This document shows, in pieces, positions 54,701-62,064 of a stretch of DNA of 64,000 nucleotides. The notes beneath the pieces are model-generated. The model searched no databases, had not been told where the DNA came from, and saw only the letters and a program-made list of their open reading frames with translations. The DNA lies in the NCBI RefSeq assembly GCF_004340785.1, contig NZ_SLXS01000001.1, forward strand, positions 372,001-436,000, read 5' to 3'. Origin of the DNA: Tumebacillus sp. BK434. Lineage in GTDB: Bacteria > Bacillota > Bacilli > Tumebacillales > Tumebacillaceae. Numbering within the stretch: the first letter of the stretch is position 1; each line of letters begins with the position of its first letter. The position numbers and the translations under genes were made by a program.

Positions 54701-57700
54701 GCGCGCAGCGGAGCTGCCCGCGCTGCCGGTGCAATATGCAGACTTTAGCGTCTGGCAGCGCAACTGGCTGGACAGCGGCGTGCTGGAAGGGCAGCTGTCC
54801 TACTGGAAAACGGCGCTGGCCGACCTGCCTGTGCTTCAGCTGCCGACCGACCGTCCGCGCCCGCACGTGCAGTCGCACGCCGGGGCGGCGGAACGCTTCA
54901 GCTTGCCGCCGGAGGTGACGGAAGGGCTGCATGCGCTTAGCAAGCGGCACGATGTGACCTTGTACATGACGCTGCTCGGCGCGTTCCAGACGCTGCTGAT
55001 GCGCTGGAGCGGGCAGGAGGACATCGCCGTCGGGTCGCCGATCGCCGGGCGCAATCAGCTGGCGACTGAGCATCTGATCGGATTTTTCGTCAACACGCTC
55101 GTCCTGCGCACCGACCTGTCGGGCGCGCCGAGCTTCGCCGAACTGCTGGGCCGCGTCCGCGAGTCGGCGATGGCGGCGTACGACCATCAGGACGTGCCGT
55201 TTGAGCGCCTCGTCGAAGAGCTGCAGCCGGAGCGCGACTTGAGCCGCCCGCCGCTGGTGCAGGCGATGTTCGCCTTGCAAAACGCGCCGCTGCACCAGGC
55301 GGAACTGCCCGGCCTGGAACTGACGCCGCTCTTGATCGAAGAGACGTTTGCCAAATTCGACCTGACGCTATCGATGGAAGAGAGCGGAGGCACGCTGACC
55401 GGCACGCTGGAATACGCGACCGATCTCTACGACCGCGCCACCGTGCGCCGGATGATCGGCCATTTGGAAACGCTGCTGCGCGCCGTGATCGAACAGCCGG
55501 AGCAAAAGGTGACCGAACTGCCGCTGCTCACCGCTCCGGAGCGCGACCAGCTGCTGTACGGCTGGAACGCCACACAGACCGGCTATCCAAAAGACCTGTG
55601 CATCCATCAGCTCTTTGAACAGCAGGCGGCGGCCACGCCGGAAGCGGTGGCGTTGACCTTCCAAGGCGCGCACATGACCTACCGCGAGCTCGACGAGCAC
55701 GCGAACCGGCTGGCCCGTTTCTTGCAAGGGCAAGGCGTCGCGCCGCGCGACCTCGTCGGGCTGGCGGCGGAGCGCTCGCCGGAGATGATCATCGGGATGC
55801 TCGCCGTGCTGAAGGCGGGCGGAGCGCTCGTCGCCCTCGACCCGAACTACCCGCAGGAGCGCCTTGCCTACCTGATGCAAGACTCGGGCGTGCGCGTGCT
55901 GCTGACGCAGGCGCATCTCACCGGCCGCTTGCCGGCGCATCAGGCCACGGTGATCCTGCTCGACGCAGAGTCGGACCGTTTTGCCAAAGAGAGCCCGTTG
56001 CCGCTGCCCTGCACCGTGACGCCGGTCGATGTGCTCCACGTCATCTACACCTCCGGCTCCACCGGACAGCCCAAAGGGGTGCTGGTGCCGCACCGCGGTC
56101 TGGTCCGCCTGTTCAAAAACAACCCGACGGTCGGCTACAAGCCGGGGGAGACCGCTTTGCAGTTCTCCTCGATCTCGTTTGACGCCGCCGGGATGGAGAT
56201 CTGGGGCAGTCTGCTCAACGGCATGCGCCTCGTGCTGTTCCCGCCGTATCTGCCGTCGCTGGCCGAACTGGGCGCGCTGATTCGCGAAGAGGGGGTCACC
56301 TTGCTGTTCCTGACCACCGCGCTGTTCCATCAGGTGGTCGACGAGTGCATCGACGACCTGCGCGGCGTGAAGCAGTTCATCATCGGCGGCGAGGCGATGT
56401 CGGCCGCCCACGCCAATAAAGTGGTGGCCCAACTGCCGCATGCGCGCTTGACCAACCTGTACGGCCCGGCCGAAGGGTCGATCTACGCGACCGCTTATCA
56501 GGTGCACCAAGCCGGCCAGCCGCTCGGCGTCGTGCCGATCGGCAATGCGGTCGCCAACGCGCAAGTCTATGTGCTCGATGCCCGCCAACAACTGCTGCCG
56601 GTCGGCGTGCCGGGCGAGCTGTACATCGGCGGAGACGGGGTGGCGCACGGCTATCTCAACCAGCCGGAGCTGACGGCAGAGCGCTTCCTGCCTCATCCGT
56701 TTAGCGGTGACGCAAACGCCCGCCTGTACCGCACGGGAGACTCCGTGCGCCGGCTGCCGGACGGGAACCTCGAGTTCCTCGGCCGTCTCGACCATCAGGT
56801 GAAAATCCGCGGCTTCCGCATCGAGCTGAGCGAGGTCGAAAACGTTCTCGGACAGCTGGACGGGGTGCAGGACAACCTCGTGCTGCTCCTGGACGGCAAG
56901 CTGGTCGCCTATGTGGTGCCCGCCCCGGAGGCGGTGCGCACAGCCAGCGATCTGCGGGCCGAGCTGAAGCAGCGCGTGCCGGGCTATATGGTGCCGTCCG
57001 CCTTTGTGCTGCTGCCGGCCTTGCCGCTCACCCAAAACGGCAAAGTCGACCGCCGCGCCTTGCCTGCGCCCGATCTCACCGCCTTTGGCGGCGACGGGGT
57101 CTACACCGCGCCGCGCACTGAGACCGAAGCGCAGGTGGCGGCGATCTGGCAAGAGGTGTTGCAACTGGAAGGGGTCAGCATCCACGACAGCTTCTTCGAG
57201 CTCGGGGGGCACTCGCTGCTCGCCACGCAGGCGATCTCGCGCGTCAACGAGACGTTCGGCTTGCAACTGCCGTTGCGTGCGCTGTTCGAGGCGCCGTCGG
57301 TCGCGGCGCTGGCCGAAACGATCCTCGCCATGCAAGCGGCAGGGGAAGACGCTTCGCTTCCGCCGATCCTGCCGATCGACCGCAGCGGGCGGCTGGTGCC
57401 GTCGTTCAACCAAGAGCGGGTCTGGCATCTCGACCGGATGGACCCGGGCACTCCGGCGTACAATGTGCCGTCGGCGATCCGCTTCACCGGCGCGCTGAGC
57501 GTCGCAGCGCTGGAGCGGAGCTTCAACGAGATCGTCAGACGTCACGAATCGCTGCGCACCGCGTTTGGTGCCGATGAAAACGGCGTGTACCAATACGTCC
57601 TGCCCGTACAGCACTGGCCGATTCCCGTGCATGACCTGCGCGGCCTGCCTGCCGGGCAGCGCGAAGCGGAGGCCCGCCGCCTGATCGCGCAGGAGGCGGA

Positions 57701-58682
57701 AACGCGCTTCGACTTGACGACCGGTCCGCTGGTCTCCACTGCGCTTGTGCAAGTGGACGATGCGGACTACATCTGGACGCTGAACATCCATCACATCATC
57801 ACCGACGGCTGGTCGATGGGCGTGTTCTCCCGCGAACTGGCGGCGCTGTATGCAGCGTATTTGGAAGGGGCGGAATCGCCGCTGCCGGAACTTCCGGTCC
57901 AGTTTGCCGACTACGCGGCGTGGCAGCGCAATTGGCTGCAAGGCGACGTGCTGGAGGCGAAGCTGGAGTACTGGGGGCAGCAACTGGGGGACAGCGCGCT
58001 CCAAGAGTATCCGACCGACCTGCCGCGCCCGGAGGTGTCGAGCAAGCGGGGCAAGACCCTGACGTTCGAACTGACCCTGGAACTGACCGCGCAGCTGAAC
58101 GAACTGAGCGCCAAACAAGGCGTCACTTTGTTCATGACCTTGATGAGCGCCTATCAATTGCTGCTCGCCCGACTGAGCGGCCAGGACGACATCATCGTCG
58201 GCTCTCCGGTGGCGAACCGGTACCGCCAGGAGACTGAGGAGATGATCGGCTACTTCATCGGCAACGTTCCGATGCGCGGCGATCTCTCCGGCGACCCGAG
58301 CGTCGGCGAGCTTCTGCAGCGCATCCGCCGCTCGACGCTGGGCGCTTATGAGCACCAGATGATCCCGCAATTCTTGATCTCGCAAAAGCTGCAGCGCACG
58401 GCGGCGCTGTACAACGCGCTGTTCATCCTGCAGAACATGCCGCTGCAGCAGCCTGACCTGCCGGGCGTGGTCACGTCGCTGGTCGAGCAGGAGATGGACG
58501 TTGCGAAATTCGACCTGTCGATCACGATGCTCGAAAGCGACGGCCGTCTGCAAGGCTTCCTCGAATTCAGCACCGATCTGTACCTCGTGTCGACGGCGGA
58601 ACGTCTGTCGCGCGACTATCAGGCGATCTTGGCCGCCTTCGTGCAAGACCCGCTGCAACCGATCTCGCAGATTCAGCTGTAA
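45735..58682 (+). CDS. Lipopeptide NRPS, FAAL-ACP-C-A-T-C-A-T-C-A-T-C
   Basis: A 4315-aa synthetase. An N-terminal fatty-acyl-AMP ligase (YTSGSTSRPKGV near residue 163, LPPYHDMGLIGG) and an ACP (GMDSIA near 628) load an acyl chain. Three C-A-T modules follow: C sites near 842 (HHIVSDFWS), 1921 and 2963; A3 motifs near 1328, 2393 and 3436; carrier Ser near 1726, 2773 and 3824. A fourth C (HHIITDGWS near 4018) ends the protein with no A, T or TE after it. Manual codes: D-I-W-E-I-N-A-D-D, D-A-H-D-T-G-Q-V-S and D-A-M-F-I-G-L-I-Y. The acidic first pocket hints at a basic residue and the third at a branched-chain one; both are uncertain. No epimerase, methyltransferase, MbtH, PPTase or exporter is nearby. 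Confidence 0.93.
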   Translation: MTVSELLKRKAAEHGGQTAYVFRSEEGMEIGFTYEELDRKARQWAAFLQQKGASGERALLLYPPGLEYIAAFFGCLYAGVVAVPAYPPRANGNLGRLQAVVQDAEAKFALTTPGIFRTVEARFGGHPELTGLEWLVPEGELAGLEANYVEPVQAESDLAFLQYTSGSTSRPKGVMLSHGNLLHNLGEIERNFGTSPEDRCVIWLPPYHDMGLIGGILQPLYTGYPVTLMAPVDFIQKPLRWLETISRTGATVSGGPNFAYELCLQKITPEQRDALDLSKWEIAFTGAEPVRAETLERFAEFFAPSGFRKEAFYPCYGLAEGTLFVAGGLKQEAPVVQAFAREELKANRAVAGDGLDLVSCGRPQGLGQQVLVVDPATFLPCAEGSVGEIWVSGPSVAQGYWQQESLTAEVFGAHLASGEGPFLRTGDLGFVADGELYVTGRQKDLVIIRGRNYYPQDLEFAVQSAHPAVHNSNGAAFSVDVDGEERLVVVQEIERSHRKADLEAVVQAVRQQVAEEQELQAYAVVLLKPVSIPKTSSGKVQRHLCRERFLDGTLEVVYASVLGGAEQDAAASKAVGGQEQGSLNHEELLSLSEEAAQAALTAYLAAKTAAALRLGAQGIDAAQPLTALGMDSIAAVELQHLMEAEFGVELALAELLEGVSVSGLAAAVMRQLRAVETVPAGHAVRAVGQGSTQSVVVEGSQVSTSHGASAGDPFIPLTHGQRALWYLQRLAPESAAYNIARAAKLTGPYDVDRLRTAFAKLAERHELLRALVTVQDGETVFVVRAAAEVPFVVVDAAAWSAEELQTALQTEGDRPFELEAEFPLRTVLYLRSEQEAVLLLAVHHIVSDFWSFGVLVQDLQALYGGEVLPALRRTFAEHVQEEAALLDGARGRNMRGYWLEQLQGKTSALNLPTDFSRPPVETFAGGAVPFQLPPQLTEALRTLAKEQNVTLQMVLLAAFQVLLHRYTGQDELLVGTPAAGRNSAKNAGLIGYFVNPVVQRADLASRPTFAAFLQQVRRTVLGGLMHQEYPFPLLAQELGADRDPSDPPLLQVMFTYQKTQLAELGTAFAKFALGDGGAQLPFGDLQLEAHALEQRFVQSDLALSVADTEAGLSGRIEYNSGLFLAETAERMAGHLTVLLTSVTQDIRQPVATLDLLTAAEKDLLLYGLNDNVAPYPHHLTAMDVFDVQAAKTPDDPAVVFQGVSLSYRELQVQANRLARHLQAKGVVPGLFVGYFGERNLDWSVAVLAIFKAGGIYVPLDPKYPLERLRFMVEDTEPQVMLTYSGLVDKLPAHPAHLVCLDTDRAEIAAASADAVTSSVTPDDVAYVIFTSGSTGRPKGAQVEHKGMLNHLLAKVDELEVTPADKIAQNSSQCVDISVWQLLTGWMTGAETHILPDETAFDPSRQLDEMAASQLTVVETVPSLLRAMIEEVGAREAVPDLSALRWMIPNGEVLPPELCRQWLAYYPQAWLINAYGPTECSDDVTHHMIQSPPDEAVTNVPIGRVIPNMKLYVLDAAMQLVPYGVPGELHIGGIGVGPGYLKNPERTAQSFLPDHISGLPGARLYKTGDLVRYRPGGLLEFLGRIDNQVKIRGFRIEIGEIETVIGKHPAVTETVVVAREVKPGDKRLAAYLVAKPDAALTQREMRSFVRDKLPEHMVPSAFVLLDEMPLTANGKINRRALPDPDFTLLDDGTFVAPRNDLEAQVAAVWADVLGAERVGVHDHFFLLGGHSLMATQVVSRVNKAFGLQVPLRVLFEAPTVAEFAQKLTGLLANDAEAADPILPIERTGHLPLSSAQQRLWMLEQMNPQSAFYNIPHALRLRGELDAAALERSLQLIVERHEVLRTTYGEQGGQAVQQVAASVQVELPLVDLSGLSADEREREAQRLAQEHGRKPFDLAAGPVIAFGLLRLAQEEHLLLFNVHHIAFDGWSVGLLIEELAALYGAMVRGEEAALPPLAIQYADYAAWQQARLEAPELNAQLDYWKEQLGGELPVLQLPLDRPRPPVQTHDGAIERFELDAALTERLEALAQRHGATLFMTLLGAYQTLLARYSGQEDILVGTPIAGRGKGETEGLIGFFVNTLVLRTDFSGNPTFTNVLQRVKQTALGAYEHEAVPFEKLVEELLPERNRSVSPLFQTMFVLQNAPANELRLEGLAVERVDVETNTAKYDLTLALHEAEHGLTGEIEYNTRLFDRATIVRLAGHFAMLLQAIAEDAAVPVSDLPILTQAEMQQILVEWNQTGGDYPQLCIHQVVEAQAARRAQHPALQYRDQVLTYAELNARANALARKLQQLGVGPEQVVGLFLERTPDVVIAMLAVFKAGGAYLPLDPGYPEDRLSFMIEDAAPKLILTHEKHLAVLPHQGTEVLLLDEAAFTGEEDNNLDLALTPDTLAYIIYTSGSTGRPKGVLIEHGGVVNLVTDPEHLFHEEARVLQTISINFDASVHEIFITLCHGATLVIAHDEVRMPGPEMSRFLQEQKISHLDIGVSALTAIPEADYPDIKIVTTGGEAVPPELINRWSKGRILQNQYGPTETTVSATSARYTNVTDLRFTDIGRPLRNKKMYIVDRHFHPVPVGVQGELLIGGVGLARGYLKRPDLTAEKFIPNPFAPEERVYRTGDVVRWLPNGRIEYLGRADNQVKLRGFRIELGEIEAVLTSHPSVLEAVVLVHESEKGIKSLAAYVVFKAGQKLTASDLRSWLKETLPEHMIPSAFVFLDALPVNRNGKIDRHALPKPESSQDDTPVLPPRNAAEAKVAAVFAEVLGLQVVSMDDNFFEIGGHSLLATQVISRLQESFGQEIPLRTLFQAPTVAELSVALGDAQPRGQQTPPMQPVPRDRPLPLSFAQQRLWVLEQLAPGTALYNMPGTVRLTGELNRAALQHSLQMIVDRHEALRTSFRPENGGAVQVIAEELPVEAAYADAAHLEEADVLQLIRAEMETPFDLTQGPLVRFRLLQTAEREHLLVLNMHHIVTDGWSMGLFIAELAELYTAFVTGRAAELPALPVQYADFSVWQRNWLDSGVLEGQLSYWKTALADLPVLQLPTDRPRPHVQSHAGAAERFSLPPEVTEGLHALSKRHDVTLYMTLLGAFQTLLMRWSGQEDIAVGSPIAGRNQLATEHLIGFFVNTLVLRTDLSGAPSFAELLGRVRESAMAAYDHQDVPFERLVEELQPERDLSRPPLVQAMFALQNAPLHQAELPGLELTPLLIEETFAKFDLTLSMEESGGTLTGTLEYATDLYDRATVRRMIGHLETLLRAVIEQPEQKVTELPLLTAPERDQLLYGWNATQTGYPKDLCIHQLFEQQAAATPEAVALTFQGAHMTYRELDEHANRLARFLQGQGVAPRDLVGLAAERSPEMIIGMLAVLKAGGALVALDPNYPQERLAYLMQDSGVRVLLTQAHLTGRLPAHQATVILLDAESDRFAKESPLPLPCTVTPVDVLHVIYTSGSTGQPKGVLVPHRGLVRLFKNNPTVGYKPGETALQFSSISFDAAGMEIWGSLLNGMRLVLFPPYLPSLAELGALIREEGVTLLFLTTALFHQVVDECIDDLRGVKQFIIGGEAMSAAHANKVVAQLPHARLTNLYGPAEGSIYATAYQVHQAGQPLGVVPIGNAVANAQVYVLDARQQLLPVGVPGELYIGGDGVAHGYLNQPELTAERFLPHPFSGDANARLYRTGDSVRRLPDGNLEFLGRLDHQVKIRGFRIELSEVENVLGQLDGVQDNLVLLLDGKLVAYVVPAPEAVRTASDLRAELKQRVPGYMVPSAFVLLPALPLTQNGKVDRRALPAPDLTAFGGDGVYTAPRTETEAQVAAIWQEVLQLEGVSIHDSFFELGGHSLLATQAISRVNETFGLQLPLRALFEAPSVAALAETILAMQAAGEDASLPPILPIDRSGRLVPSFNQERVWHLDRMDPGTPAYNVPSAIRFTGALSVAALERSFNEIVRRHESLRTAFGADENGVYQYVLPVQHWPIPVHDLRGLPAGQREAEARRLIAQEAETRFDLTTGPLVSTALVQVDDADYIWTLNIHHIITDGWSMGVFSRELAALYAAYLEGAESPLPELPVQFADYAAWQRNWLQGDVLEAKLEYWGQQLGDSALQEYPTDLPRPEVSSKRGKTLTFELTLELTAQLNELSAKQGVTLFMTLMSAYQLLLARLSGQDDIIVGSPVANRYRQETEEMIGYFIGNVPMRGDLSGDPSVGELLQRIRRSTLGAYEHQMIPQFLISQKLQRTAALYNALFILQNMPLQQPDLPGVVTSLVEQEMDVAKFDLSITMLESDGRLQGFLEFSTDLYLVSTAERLSRDYQAILAAFVQDPLQPISQIQL

Positions 58683-58692
58683 AATGACAGAC

Positions 58693-58725
58693 AAAAAAAT
58701 CCAGCGCCTCAACGCTGGATTTTTT
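58693..58725 (+). terminator. Rho-independent terminator of NRPS gene 2
   Basis: AAATCCAGCG and CGCTGGATTT arms around CCTCAA are followed by TTTT, and preceded by an A-run, so it may work in both directions. Confidence 0.88.
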
Positions 58726-58764
58726 TGCTATTCTAAAAGAAATGCAAGGAGTGAAGAGGAACTC

Positions 58765-59517
58765 ATGCTAACATGTATCGGCGATCTACACGGTCAATAC
58801 GACAAGATGAGCACAGCGCTCCGCACAGACGGGCTGATCGACGAGAGCGGGTCGTGGTGTGGCGGAACCCGCACGCTGTTCTTCCTTGGCGACTACGTCG
58901 ACCGCGGACCGGATGGCATCGGCGTCATCGACCTCGTCATGCGTCTGCAAAGGGAAGCGGAGCAGGCGGGCGGCGGCGTGCACGCCCTGCTCGGCAACCA
59001 TGAAGTCCTGCTCCTCGCCGCCCATCGTTTCGGCGAGCACCCCTGCGGCGGCTCCGCAGGCACGTTCCATGCTGACTGGCTGCGCAATGGCGGTCATCTG
59101 CACGACTTGGAGCGCCTGCAGCCGCACCACATCGCCTGGCTGTCCGACCTTCCGGCGATGCTTAGGCACGAAGACCTGCTGTTGACTCACGCCGACAGCC
59201 TGCTCTACGAGCAATACGGTGCTTCCGTGCCTGAGGTCAACGCTGCGATTGCCAAGCTCTTGCACGCCCGCGTCCCGCACGACTACGACCTGCTGCTCGA
59301 CCGCTTCAGCGACCGCCTCGCGTTCTGGCAGGCCCCCGAGCGGCTGGCCCGGTTTCTGAGAACCTACGGCGGCAACCGCCTGATCCACGGCCACACCCCG
59401 ATCCACTACCTGCAGCCGGATGCGCCGCCAGCGCCGTTTGTCTATGCGGACGGCGCCTGTGTCAATCTCGACGGCGGACTGTATCTCGATCGGGCATCAT
59501 TCGTCTATCGCGCGTAA
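58765..59517 (+). CDS. Metallophosphoesterase (PPP-type phosphatase)
   Basis: A 250-aa calcineurin-like phosphoesterase with the dinuclear metal motifs GDLHGQY (residues 6-12), GDYVDRGPD and LLGNHEVLLL. Further His ligands are in LLTHADS and IHGHTPIHY. This set is typical of bacterial PrpA/PrpE-like Ser/Thr or Ap4A phosphatases. Start ATG 58765 follows AGTGAAGAGGA; longer reading in this frame is a shadow of the NRPS gene. It lies after the NRPS terminator and need not belong to that pathway. Confidence 0.88.
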   Translation: MLTCIGDLHGQYDKMSTALRTDGLIDESGSWCGGTRTLFFLGDYVDRGPDGIGVIDLVMRLQREAEQAGGGVHALLGNHEVLLLAAHRFGEHPCGGSAGTFHADWLRNGGHLHDLERLQPHHIAWLSDLPAMLRHEDLLLTHADSLLYEQYGASVPEVNAAIAKLLHARVPHDYDLLLDRFSDRLAFWQAPERLARFLRTYGGNRLIHGHTPIHYLQPDAPPAPFVYADGACVNLDGGLYLDRASFVYRA

Positions 59518-59543
59518 CCGCACATGAATTGGAGGAGAACAAC

Positions 59544-59855
59544 CTGAAAAACAAAAAGGCATTTATCATTCTGCTCAGCTCGCAACTGCTCTTCTTGCTG
59601 CTGCTGTTGCCCTGGTTCCTGTTCGCCGGGCTTTCTGTCATGATGTTCGACACGCCAGGCTCGGAGCGTGACGTCACGACGCTGACGATCTTTTTCACGA
59701 TCCTGGCCTACCCGTTGGGGGTCGCAGTCAGCATCCTCACAAGTTGGATCGCATATGCCCGCAGCCGCTACAAGGCGGCTTACTGGTGCGCGGGCATCCC
59801 GCTGTTCTGGGTGATCCCGATCGCCCTGTTCTGGGGCTATGCTTTGCTCTCCTAA
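59544..59855 (+). CDS. Small membrane protein
   Basis: A protein of about 103 aa with three membrane segments (FIILLSSQLLFLLLLLPWFLF, LTIFFTILAYPLGVAVSIL, WCAGIPLFWVIPIALFWGY; each 21 residues or fewer). The frame is open from TTG 59529, but GGAGGAG covers 59531-59537. The likely start is therefore an unusual CTG at 59544, 6 nt after it. No family is recognised. It follows the phosphatase by about 26 nt and is probably cotranscribed. Confidence 0.6.
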   Translation: MKNKKAFIILLSSQLLFLLLLLPWFLFAGLSVMMFDTPGSERDVTTLTIFFTILAYPLGVAVSILTSWIAYARSRYKAAYWCAGIPLFWVIPIALFWGYALLS

Positions 59856-59873
59856 ATCGATCGAAAAAGAAAA

Positions 59874-59901
59874 AGAGAGTCTGTCGAGCGACAGACTCTC
59901 T
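59874..59901. terminator. Bidirectional terminator
   Basis: A 13-bp stem AGAGAGTCTGTCG / CGACAGACTCTCT with a 2-nt loop lies between convergent genes. An A-rich stretch on its left becomes a U-run for the minus-strand transcript. Confidence 0.8.
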
Positions 59902-60578
59902 TACTGTTTCGGCATCTTCTGCTGCCGGTACCACGCCAAAAACGTGAGGAACGGGATCTTATCGGCGATCGAATCATACTTCTGATACCCTTGGCGGAAG
60001 AAATAATACCCGACCAGGCTCAAGACCAGCAAATGAATCGAATAATACTCGAACGCAAGCGCCGTCACCGGCACGAGCAGCATCTTCACCGCCAGATACA
60101 CCGCATAAAACAGCCCGAGCACGGCGAGCGAACGCATCATGTTCGCCAGCGCCAAAAACACGTCGCGTTTCGGCATTTTGTCGGCGACGGGGGAGAACAC
60201 GAGGTTGAACAGCTCCGGATCATTCGGATAGATCGGTCTGCCATAAAAATCGGCCAGCGCGCTCAAGATCGACTCGTTCATTTCGTTGGGAAAATCCATC
60301 TTGGTCTTGCGGCCTTCCAGCGCCGCTTTGCGGCGGCCCTTGCGGCGCCCGATCGCCAGCATCCATTTGGTCAGCGGTTCTGCTTCGATTGTGCGCGAGA
60401 TCTGGGCCAGCAGCTGTCCGACGACATAGCCGATCACCAGCATCACGGCGAGCGTGCCCATCTGCAGGCCGTTGTCCCAGATCGGCAACCAGGGGGCTTC
60501 GCGCTCGAGGATCGCCATCAAGAGCACGCCGGGGAACAGCACGGCGATAAAATCATAGATTTGAAGCGGCAAATTCAA
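59901..60578 (-). CDS. Membrane-anchored hypothetical protein
   Basis: A 225-aa protein. N-terminal helices (YDFIAVLFPGVLLMAIL and TLAVMLVIGYVVGQLLAQI) and two C-terminal helices (AVYLAVKMLLVPVTALAF, HLLVLSLVGYYFF) flank a basic cytoplasmic-type region (GRRKGRRKAALEGRKTK). The TTG start at 60578 lies behind AAGGAGG. No family is assigned with confidence. The layout recalls accessory membrane proteins of unknown role. It follows the gene at 60591-60995 by about 12 nt, forming a minus-strand pair. Confidence 0.65.
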   Translation of the reverse strand: MNLPLQIYDFIAVLFPGVLLMAILEREAPWLPIWDNGLQMGTLAVMLVIGYVVGQLLAQISRTIEAEPLTKWMLAIGRRKGRRKAALEGRKTKMDFPNEMNESILSALADFYGRPIYPNDPELFNLVFSPVADKMPKRDVFLALANMMRSLAVLGLFYAVYLAVKMLLVPVTALAFEYYSIHLLVLSLVGYYFFRQGYQKYDSIADKIPFLTFLAWYRQQKMPKQ

Positions 60579-60590
60579 ACGTATTCCTCC

Positions 60591-60995
60591 TTACTTCTCC
60601 TCCTGCACAAGCTCCGGCTCCCAAAAGGTATACCGACCGCGCGGACCGGCGACCAGAAAAAAGCCGTCGGGACGCGTCAACTGCCAATTTTCCGTCTCGG
60701 AACCGGAGCATAACACCTCAAGACACAAGCCTTCCTCAAACTCCACCGTCAGATCGGACGGGAATTCCCGATGCGACACCAGGTTCACCGTCCGCCCGGA
60801 CAGATCGTCTGCCAGCCGGAACAGGGCCTGGGGATCGTGTTTCCCATACAACAGGTATTCCCGATTCCGCAGCCTCCAAAAACATTCCACGTGCAGACTG
60901 CCAAAACTAAACTTTATCTGAGGCGTCAGGCTGCCGGTCGCAACGGCCTTGACAACTTGTCCCGCAAAGAGTGAAAAGTCGATTGCACTGTTCAT
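60591..60995 (-). CDS. Hypothetical protein
   Basis: A soluble protein of 134 aa, beta-rich and with alternating hydrophobic residues (IKFSFGSLHVECFWRLR, LTVEFEEGLCLEVLCSG, NWQLTRPDGFFLV). No family is recognised. The start is taken at ATG 60995, which has AAGGTAG upstream; the open frame extends to 61085 but without a better ribosome site. It is cotranscribed with the membrane protein that follows on the minus strand. Confidence 0.6.
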   Translation of the reverse strand: MNSAIDFSLFAGQVVKAVATGSLTPQIKFSFGSLHVECFWRLRNREYLLYGKHDPQALFRLADDLSGRTVNLVSHREFPSDLTVEFEEGLCLEVLCSGSETENWQLTRPDGFFLVAGPRGRYTFWEPELVQEEK

Positions 60996-61095
60996 CAAAA
61001 CTACCTTCTTTTGGAATAGATTCTCTTCATATCTTAACACTTTTCTGAACATGAGAATAGTGGAGAAAGTAAAAGCCGTCTTCATGCGCCATCGT

Positions 61096-61926
61096 TCAGC
61101 GCTTGAAAGACGGCTTGGTCAGTTGACAATTGATCATGGGCAGATCGGGCGCGAACGCGCTCAGCTTGCGCAAAAAGTAGCACGACTCCGGGAAGTGATG
61201 TTCCAAAAAGCGCAAGGTCGTGTCGGTCAGCACCGTGCTGTTGCGATAACGTTCGGCGATCTGTTCGACATACTTGTAAAACTCGATCACCGCCGCCGCC
61301 ACTTCGCGGACGAACTGCTGCTGCGCCGGAAAGCCGGGCGGGGTGAAGCGCAGATACTTGGTCATCTGCTGGTGTTTGATCCACAGCGCCTGCAAGACGC
61401 GCTGGTAGTCTGTCGTCTTGGTCTCCGAGAGCAGCTCGACAGGATCGAACGTGTCTTTTAACAGCTCGGCGTGCCCGATCTGATCGATGATCCACAGCTG
61501 CAGCAGGGCAGGCAGCGGCAGTTGCGACGGCTGCCGGCCCTGCACATAGGCGCTCAGCAGGCGCAGATACTCCTCCGCTTCGTCCAGCGTCCCGTTAAAA
61601 TAGGACGGCGTGCGGTTCAGGTTGACCCGGTTCAACAGGCGCAGGTTTTGCAGATGGCCTTCAAACTGGTAGTACGCCGATGTCACGCGCTGTGCGTCCA
61701 CGGCCAGCGTGATCATCTCCGGCGCATTTTCACGAAGCCGCGGGTCCAGCGCTTCGACCCGTTCGCACAGCGTGCGATAGGCGGTCTGATAGGACAGGGC
61801 AACTTCTACCCACTGCGTTTCGGATGCTGACAGAAAATCGACCAGAAAATACGTGTGGTCTTCCAGAATCTCCAGCCAAAAACGGTGCTCTTCCCAAGGG
61901 ATCAGTATCGCTTGCGACCGTTCCAT
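61096..61926 (-). CDS. DUF2935 family protein
   Basis: A 276-aa, all-helical protein with two related halves of the DUF2935 (hemerythrin-like four-helix) type. The first has EHRFWLEILEDHTYFLVDFLSASE and the second LWIIDQIGHAELLKDTFDP, with His and Glu residues placed to bind metal. Proteins of this family are found mainly in spore-forming Bacillota; their role is unknown. ATG 61926 lies behind GAGGAGGG and is preferred over the earlier ATG at 61941. It is transcribed away from the ger operon. Confidence 0.75.
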   Translation of the reverse strand: MERSQAILIPWEEHRFWLEILEDHTYFLVDFLSASETQWVEVALSYQTAYRTLCERVEALDPRLRENAPEMITLAVDAQRVTSAYYQFEGHLQNLRLLNRVNLNRTPSYFNGTLDEAEEYLRLLSAYVQGRQPSQLPLPALLQLWIIDQIGHAELLKDTFDPVELLSETKTTDYQRVLQALWIKHQQMTKYLRFTPPGFPAQQQFVREVAAAVIEFYKYVEQIAERYRNSTVLTDTTLRFLEHHFPESCYFLRKLSAFAPDLPMINCQLTKPSFKR

Positions 61927-62064
61927 GCCCGCCCTCCTCAAAGTGCCCGATTGCTCCCTACCATGAATATGCGGAGCCGGGCAGGGGAATGAACGCAGAA
62001 TACAGCTGGCAAAAGAGGGGGATTTTAACAGAAATGACCGAGCTGGAAGGAGGCGAACCCCTCA

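Noticed and set aside
41546..58712. Very long minus-strand open frames (about 1100-2000 codons) opposite the NRPS genes
   Set aside because: They are antisense shadows caused by high GC3 and have Arg/His/Gln-rich, low-complexity composition without domains. The plus strand gives continuous C-A-T modules.
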